This document shows, piece by piece, positions 47,601-56,600 of a stretch of DNA of 64,000 bases. Origin of the DNA: Uloborus plumipes (taxonomy: Eukaryota > Arthropoda > Arachnida > Araneae > Uloboridae). Both the position numbers and the translations under genes were made by a program. The stretch is taken from assembly GCA_038373865.1 (NCBI GenBank), contig JAXGGA010001138.1, forward strand, positions 1 through 64,000. The letters are read 5' to 3'. Under the pieces are notes generated by a model. That model saw only the letters and a list, made by a program, of their open reading frames with translations. It was not told where the DNA came from and searched no databases. Position 1 is the first letter of the stretch. Each line of letters begins with the position of its first letter.

Positions 47601-50600
47601 CCATTTACTGCTCTTAAAACCAACTCTCTTAAATGCTTAGCTACAAAATGTAGTATCTCATTGACAGGAGAAATGATGTTAAAACCCTTAAAAGGATTCA
47701 AGCAGCATTTCAGGGAATTTTTTGTTCTATACTTAGTTTAGATTTTTTTTTTTTTTTTTTGCGTCAGTTTTTTAAAAGTTTTATGAAGCTTTTATGCTTA
47801 GGATATTTATTTTTTGAAATTTCTATTAACATTATCAAACACTTGTTCAATTAAATATTTTAACTTGGATACTTTGAAATAGTTGTCCATTTTTTAGGCT
47901 GATTATCAATTAGACAAAAAAGAAAAACCTCATGAAATGCTTGAAAAGGGAGCTGATCTTCTGATGGGATTCTTCAGAATATGTGTTGGTGACAAGTTAG
48001 TAATTTTTATTTATAAGTTTTTGTTAATCATTATTGTTGCACAACTACATCATGAATTAGAAATTAGGTAGAGAGTTTGACTCTGTGCCACAAAGTATCT
48101 GAATTGGAGAATTTGTCTTTCATTCAAAAAGTGTTTGTTATTCATAAAAACTAAATTATTTTGAATAGTTGTGTTACAAATTAGTTTTTTAAATTATATA
48201 GTTTTTTAAACTAAAACCATTTTTCATCCATATATGTGTTTATGTGTGTGTGGGCATAGAAAATAAAAGCATAAAATTATTTTCACAAGGAACAGCCAAG
48301 GCTATGTACTTCAAAATTTTACCTCAAAATGTTATTCATCAGGGAATTATCAGTTTTGTGTGAATAATTTTTACTTAAATAAAGTTTGCATACTCATTTG
48401 TCAAATTGCTTTGTTCATGTTTTAATCTATTTTTACTGATGTTTGTTTTTTTAGCCGATCTTTGCAAGAAGATACAAAACGGTGGGGTATTTTGAATTTA
48501 ACAAACCAACTGTTCAAAATATACTTCAAGGTTATTATATTTTAATATTTTCTAATACTTGAACTAGTATTTCTTCAGCTGTCTTTTATAAATTGTGTGT
48601 AATGTTATTGTAAGATACCATGATAATCTATGCTTATCTATTAATTTTCCAGTATTTTATGTAATAACAATTTGTTCCAACATGCTTTTTGTCATAATTA
48701 TGCTTATAAAATGGATACTTCCCCCCTTCCCCCAATATCGAATAGAGTTCAAGGGAAGATTTGCTTTAATGCCATAATTGTCTTGAAAAGATCAAATGTT
48801 TTTCTAAAATCTGTTTGAGTTCTTAAAAACATTTGATTTTTTCTTACTTTTTAAATGTTTCTATATGGCAATATGATGTATATGAAAGCTTAAGTAATGT
48901 TATCCTTGCTTCAAACTTTTGACTCCATATTTCTTGCGATTATGATTTTCTATTACTTATTTCTTTGATCTTATTGAATGGATGAGCTTTGGAGGAAAAA
49001 TTAAAACCTATGTTGTAAACATGAATCTACCACGTTATTTGTTTTCTGCTAAAAATATTTTTAAAAAATTCTTTGTGGCTGAAATAGTTAGGAATAAATG
49101 TTTAGGTTTTCAATTTCAGTGAGATGGAACATAAGTCATTTTTTAAAGCTTGCAGAAAGAAATTTTTCATGTGCAAAAGATTTTTTTGATAATTCTTTTT
49201 ATTTATAATCTTAAAATACTTCAACCCCCCCCCTCCATCCCCCTGCTCACTTGACAATGTTTTGCTTTTAAAAATAAATGCTTTTGTGTACCTTGAGTTG
49301 GGAGTAGAAGAAAGAATAGGACATTATAAAAGGCAGCAAAAAATTATTTCAGACATAGAAAAAGTAACTAATTAAGTAAATTAAAGCAAGAATTGCTGAA
49401 TGATATTTAATTAATCATATATTTTTAATTGTGATTTAAAAGAGGTAGTTTGTCAAGGTTAGCTTGTCAAAATGAAAAATTAGTGCTATTTTTTATTCTG
49501 TCATGATGTCAGTTTATTTTAATTCATTGGTAAATTGCCGTGGCATCAAATTCATCAATAAATACCCAATTTTGTAGAGTAACTGTTCTAAAAGTGATGT
49601 TATTGTTTGAGTATAAACATTTAGTGTTTCTTGTTAACTTAATCTTTACTTCAGCTGTTGACTGAGTTTCATAAGAAACATTACCTATACTACAAATAAC
49701 TATCACCATTAATAAGAATGCATGTATGTTAAAAATGAAAAATATTTGTAAGTAATAAAATCTTTTCTTTCTTTCTTTTTTTAATAATTTTTAGGTAAAT
49801 AAGCTTCATCTTCTAAAGCCTTTGATTCGAGTAATTGAAAGCTCTAATTTGAAAGACCAGTATCCAATTGCTCAAAGGGTGGCTTATAAGTAATTGTTTT
49901 AATTTTTATTCAGCTATTGCTGTTTTTAAAAGCATGTTTTGTATTATTTTAACTTTCCCACTGTTTTAATAACTTCCGACTAGAAAAGGCTAGTAACTTC
50001 TTTTGAAACAAATCAAAATCACAAATGACATCATAAATAATTTTTGTTATGAATTATCACAGCAATTATGTAGATCTTGATATTATTATATTTGTTTGTT
50101 TCAGAATGTTCTTATTATCACATTTTTGTTTATTTTATTGATGGCAACATTTTATAGTGGTTTTCTAATTGTTGTTGTCTCAGTAAGATGAAAAATATAT
50201 AAGTATATTTATTAGTGCATTTGAATGTAAAGGGAATCGTTATTGACTGATAGTTTGCATAATATTTTATGTGCTTGTATTGCTGTTAAAAAAGTACTTA
50301 TTTTGTGCAGGAAGTAAATTGATTTTCCCTAAATTAATCATTTAAAAAATGTTTTATGATTTCTATTTTTCTTCGCTTTTAGTTTTGTTAATTTGTGCTT
50401 GGTGCAAAATGTTTATACCGTAATAATTTACAATTTGTTCTATTTAATTATCATCATATTTTTAATTTCAGATATTTTGTAGGGCAGCAACAAATGTTTC
50501 AAAGTAAATTTAAAATAGGTAAGTGCTATTTAGAAACTTTCCGAAGCATTTAAACTGATTATGATTTTAGGAATTTATGCATGGATAACATAAGTATTTT

Positions 50601-53600
50601 TTACATGAAGTTCAATTTAATAATTTGCTTCATTACATTTATTTTTTAAAGAAATATTTATCATTTTGATGCATAACTTGGAATATGTAAAAAAGCAAAA
50701 CACATGTGTTGCGGTGGTATTGAAAAAGATAAAAGGAATGAATGAAAACATTTAAACATTATGCGTTGTGTAAAAACATGTTAAGGGTGATGCATGAATA
50801 AAACCAATAATGATGAAACAAAGTTTTTGACTTACCGTACTTGTTTATTCACATCTCACACAAAATTAATTATATGAAGAAACAGAATTATTACAGATGA
50901 TCTCCAGTATGATGCAGTTGGCAATTCAGTTCGATAGTTCATAATTGATAATTTTAGAGTTCCTCGTGGCCTAGATTAGGCCTATCGGATATCAATCACT
51001 GGAGTCCTAATTTTTGAATCCCGATACATCCAGGATTTATTCTGTAGCACAAACAATAATATAGTCTTGAGTAAATAGTAGATCACCCTTTTCGGTGTAG
51101 TTGAAATTATTTTTATATTCTATCGCCGGAATTTTTTCTTACGCCTCTTCCAAACACATCTTAACTTTCCGAGGGGGGAGAAAAAGCACACCGCACCCAC
51201 ACCTTCCATCTTAGCAACTCCGCAAAAACGGGGGAGAAAAAGAAGATGACTTGCAATATTCTTTCTGGAGAGAGACCGTCCTGGATTCCCATTGGCTCTT
51301 TTCCCCAGACAAGAGCCAGTCTCGAACTCAGATGGTGGTTGACAAGCCATACACATGAAAACAGCGTCTCACCTCTTCAATCCTCCGGCAGCAAAGGAAG
51401 AAGTGAAGATACACAGCCTAGAGGAATGACTGCTGCTGAAGTGAAGACATCTGCGATGTTTGTTTACATGGGGAAGGTGCACTGCAAGGGTTTGTTGCCG
51501 TGTGTTGGCGTAGGATTAATGAGGAATGTGAAAGTCTTTCTTTCACATCTCTACCCCCCGGCAGAGAAAAAGTGGCGTGTAACGTATGCATATATGTGTG
51601 ATGAAATCAATTTTCAAATGGACCAAAAACATTCATTATCATAACATAATTTAAAAAATTGGTAAGTCAAAATCAAAACATTATTGAAACACAATCTGAA
51701 AATTTGGTAAGTCAAAATCAAAACATCATTGGTTCACCCCAGCCTTTTCGAGAATCACTTCAGATCCAAAGAAGAATGATCAACCAAAAAAAGATTTTTT
51801 TTTTTACCAAATGTGAATCATTAATTTATAAATTTCAAAGAAAAAGTGCTTTTACTCTCTCATTATAGCAATGAACATGTTTTTTCCTTTTTGCATTACT
51901 ACAGTATGTACACATGATAGATAAAATTGAAGCAATTGTCTAAAATAACTCTTAGCAGTACCAGCCTAACTAAAAATTACAATTCTGAGGTCGCGAGTCT
52001 CAGAAATAAAGACATTCAACTTATTATTTCACCACATGTAATACACAATTGAGCAAAACAACAGCAAGAATTTCAAACTTCATTACAATACATATTTCAA
52101 TTTTATTCAAACTCTTTTCTTCTCTCTCTTTTTTTTTTTTTTTTTTTTTGAATTAATTAGCACTAAAAATTTTACTAAAATGCAGTTTAATTGGCTTCTC
52201 GGTTGAATCATTAACATTTTGAACCAGATAGTTGTTATTTCTAAATTTTTTGGTTATGAAATAAGGACCTTTATACTTTGGCATAAAAACATATGGCTTG
52301 TGAAAATTTTTTATGAAGACCCTATCGCCATCCTTAAATTCAGTGACTTTTCTGCCTTTGAGTTGACTTTTGTGCTGATCAAAAAACTTTGCTTCATTTT
52401 CAACAACTAAGGCTTTATTTTCCTTAGAGGATTCATTAATTTGTTTGATATATTTGTCGTATTGAGGGCCTACAATCGGATCAGAAAAAATATTCATAGG
52501 AGTATTAATTTCCCTACCGAAAAATAGTTGGGCAGGAGAAAAATTGGTAACGCTATGAACACTGGCATTGTAGTGCAGTTTAAACAATAGAAGTTTCTGA
52601 GACCATTCGAAGGTATTTTCTGAAATAGATGCTATTGACTCCTTTAAAATTCGGTGGCACCTTTCCACCAAGCCGTTCGTCGAAGGTAAATAAATGGATG
52701 ATTTCCTATGATCTATATTTAAACTCTTGAAAAATGACTCGATTTCGTCCGAAATGAAGTTCTTAGCATTGTCGGAAAGAATTACTTTGGGAATACCATA
52801 GCTTGAAAAATAATCATTCAGACACCTAATAATTACAGATGATGTTATACTGCTTAGGGCATAAGTTTCCAAAAATCTTGAATACTGATCTAGAATTGTT
52901 AAAATAAAAAATTTCCCATCTGTGGAACGACACAATTTCCCCACACAATCTATTGAAAGACTCTGTCCACTAACCAATCCAGATTTTGAAATGAATTCAG
53001 GTTTTGATTTATTTGGTTTGGGCTTGTTAGCTAAACAACTCTCACAAGACTTACAGAATGCTTTGACTTTAGAAAACATGGAGGGAAAGTAGTACAACTT
53101 TTTCAGAAAATTGGAGATTTTTTGAGTGCCAAAATGCGGTATATGAGCATTTTCAATACAAGGAATAACTAACTTTGATGGGATGTAAATTCTTTTGACA
53201 GTTTGTGTTTTACCTCTTCTCTTAACCTTAATGCATTTTTGTAAGATGTTATCCTCATTTACACAAAATTCTTTAGAAAAATTCCCCTCATTGTTTTTAA
53301 GCTTGCCTATGATGTCTAGAACATCTTTATCCTGTTGTTGTTCCTGAAAAATTATTTGATTGGAAAGATTATGTTTAGGCTGAAAAAGGTTTAAGTTGTT
53401 TGTAGTTAATTCCTCATCATACACTCTACTCAAATAATCAGAAGGATTTAATGAACCTTCAATGTGTTCAATGTTGTATGTGAAATCCTGTAGAAAAAGC
53501 ATCCACCTACACACTATGTCAGGCTGTTTGTCTAGTTGAATAAAATTGGTCAAGGTTTTAGCATCCGTAAGAATGGTGAACGGAATACCTAGCAATTGTT

Positions 53601-56600
53601 CTCTGAAGTGTTTAACAGATGCAAAAATGGCATAAAGCTCCCTTCGGATTGAGGGATACCTCGACTCAGCAGGAGACAACTGTTTTGAATAGAATTCTAT
53701 TGGGAGAAAAACATCATTAACTCTTTGCATCAGGATTGCAGACAAGGCCTCCCGACTAGCATCAGTCACTAAAAAAATAGGAGCATTTGGCGTAAAAGAT
53801 TTAAGTGTGGGTTTCTTAAGGATGATGTCCTGAATCTGATCAAAAGCGTCTTGACACTCATGAGACCAGAAGAAAGGAACATTTTTCTTAGTTAAATTTA
53901 CAATGGGTGAAACAATTTCTGCATATTTATGAATTAAGTGTCTAAAATAGTTGGTCATGCCCAAGAAGGTTTGAACTTGTTTCACATTCTTGGGAATAGG
54001 AAATTTTGTCACTTTGTTGATATTGTTTTCAGATGGAGAGAACCCATTACTATTAACAGTATATCCTAGGTAATTTATGCTTGGTTTACATAGTTGCAAT
54101 TTCTTAGGATCCAGGGTGAGATTGAAAAGTTTAAGTCTGTCGAAAACAGTTTGCAAAATCTCCATTTGCTCTTGGATAGACTGGGACGCAATTATGATGT
54201 CATCCAGAAAGAATTGTAAATTGGGACCTTTTAAGTGGCCTAGGGCTTTAGAAATCAGCATGTGAAAATATGAAGTACTTAGTCGACTACCAAAAGGCAA
54301 ACGAGTAGGTTGAAAATTTCCTAACTCTGAACAAAAAGCCAACTTTTCCCTGTCCTGTGGTCTTAATTTGATTTGAAAAAAGGCTGCCTTTAAATCCAAT
54401 ACACAGTAAAGCTTCTTTCCAGCAATGTTTTGAATAATGTCATTAATTTTTGGCAAACAAATCTTGTAAGGTTCAGTGATAGCATTAAGAAGTCTGTAGT
54501 CGACAACCATGCGGAATTTTAAATTTTGTTCTGGCTCATTAGTGTTTGGAGTTTTACGAACAAAAATAATTGGAAAACAATAGTTGGATTTGGTCTCTTT
54601 AATTATACCTGCCTCCAATAACTGCTTAATCTCTTGTTGGGCAAAAGCATGAGCAATTCTAGGAATGGGGTAGGGTTTCGATTGTAAAGGAAATTCATGT
54701 AAGGTTTTGAATTCAGGAATTACAGCATCTGTGCAACCTAAGGTCTTATAGGATTTGGAAAAAACAGGATAATTGTCCATGAGTAGTTTCTGCATTTTAA
54801 CTCTGTCACATTCATTTAAGTGATTTAAATCAAAATCATGGATAGAGAGTTCATCTTTTCTTAAGTTCAAAATTTCCTGCATATTTAAATGATTAATTTG
54901 TAAAACTTCGGTTTGATTGGTTGACTGTATTATGTCATTCTCAAAAAATTCCTGCACAGAACCTAAATTCTGACTCTTTTGAATAACAAGATCATTGTTT
55001 GAAGTGTTTTCAATAATGATGGAAAAACTTTTTGAATCCTTCGCATAATGAATAGAGTCCAGCATACTGCATGATTTTTTTATATTGCCAGGAGAAAAAA
55101 TTAATAATTTAGAGTTTTTGAGCTCCTTAGGGGTGCTAAGGCTGATAATCTCAAATGAGTTAGATTTAATTCTGAGATTAGAGGGAGATTTAATTTTGAT
55201 TATGTTTTCAGATTTGTTACAATTTTGGGATTTGGAACAGGATTCAACAGTGGTTTCATCAGAATTGACCACATTCATAGTTTGATTGGAGTTTGATGTC
55301 ATAAAATGCAATGTGGTTTTGTCCGAAATGATTCTCTTATTTACAGAATCCAAAATAATTTTGTTCCGGTGAAAAAAATCATACCCAAGAATTATGCTGT
55401 AGTTGGAGTTCCAATTAAAATTGGTAACAAAAAATAAACCAGAGAACCATTTGTCTTGGATTTTGAATTTAAGGTCTATGGCTGATGAGTAGGGAACATA
55501 GTCGTTATTAATTGTTTTGATTCGAACAGATCTGGACACATAATGGATTTTAGTAGTCTGTTTCATTTTTGTTAGAGCTTCTTGCTGAATGAGTGATAAA
55601 TTTGCACCACTATCTAAAAGTGCTTCATAATGGTTTGAAGCCACAGTAATTTGAATAATGGGTAAAGAATTGTCTGAATTAGTACAGGACATTACGACCT
55701 TAACATTAGACTCGTACTGAACATTCGCAAAATTTTTAATGTTGTTGCTGTTCTGTGGTGAGCTGTCAAGCTGCCCCCTATCAATATTCTCTAGTTTGGA
55801 AACATTTGAGTTGAGATTCGAATTCATTTTTTGTGCATCAAAATTGACATAATCAGAATTAGCCCATCTACTAGTACTGCCAAATTTTAGGTCAGTGGTA
55901 GCATTTGTTTGGTTTTTGCCCACTGCCTGCTTTTTGTCATATTCTGAGTGGGACATAGTTTGATTAGTATGTACATTTGATGAAAAAGGTAAGGTAGAAG
56001 GCCCTATTCGAAAATTATCTTCATTGTGGGTTTCCGCGTCTTTACAAAGGCCATTACTGTTGTCCCGAAAACCCATGTCTAGTTTAAAGAATGTTTATTT
56101 TGGTTTCTGTCATATGGGGTATTGAACCTACCTCTATTTCTGGAAAAATTTCCCCTGTATCCAGAGCGACTCCTGCGAAAATTAAATTGCCCCCTACGAG
56201 AACTAGCATAACCACCGCGAGAATTAAATTGGTCCCCCCTTGAGTAAAATTGACCCCCGTTAGAACTAAAATGCCCCCCACGAGAATTACCAGGAAAAAA
56301 CCAGCACTGAGTTGTCAAGTGCCCCTTATGGCAAATGTGACATTGAACAGTGGGATTATGAACGGAAGTTGATGGAAGTGCCTGATTAAAATTTTGAGCA
56401 TAGCCTGAATTCAGAGAATTGATTTCATGCTGAAAGACTGGCGCAGCAGGATTTAAAGTGCAGGACTGTTTCAAGTTAGCAATTGATTCAGAAAGTTTCT
56501 GAATCTTGTCATTAGTAACTGCTTGGCTCTGCAATAACACATTGATTTCAACTTGTGAAGGCTGAATTGGAAAGTTATCATTGTTGCTTAAAGCCCTTTC

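Noticed and set aside
51246..51644. 132-residue frame (and its copy at 58233-58577)
   Set aside because: It lies inside the LTRs of Gypsy-type element 2 and duplicates with them; it is non-coding LTR sequence.
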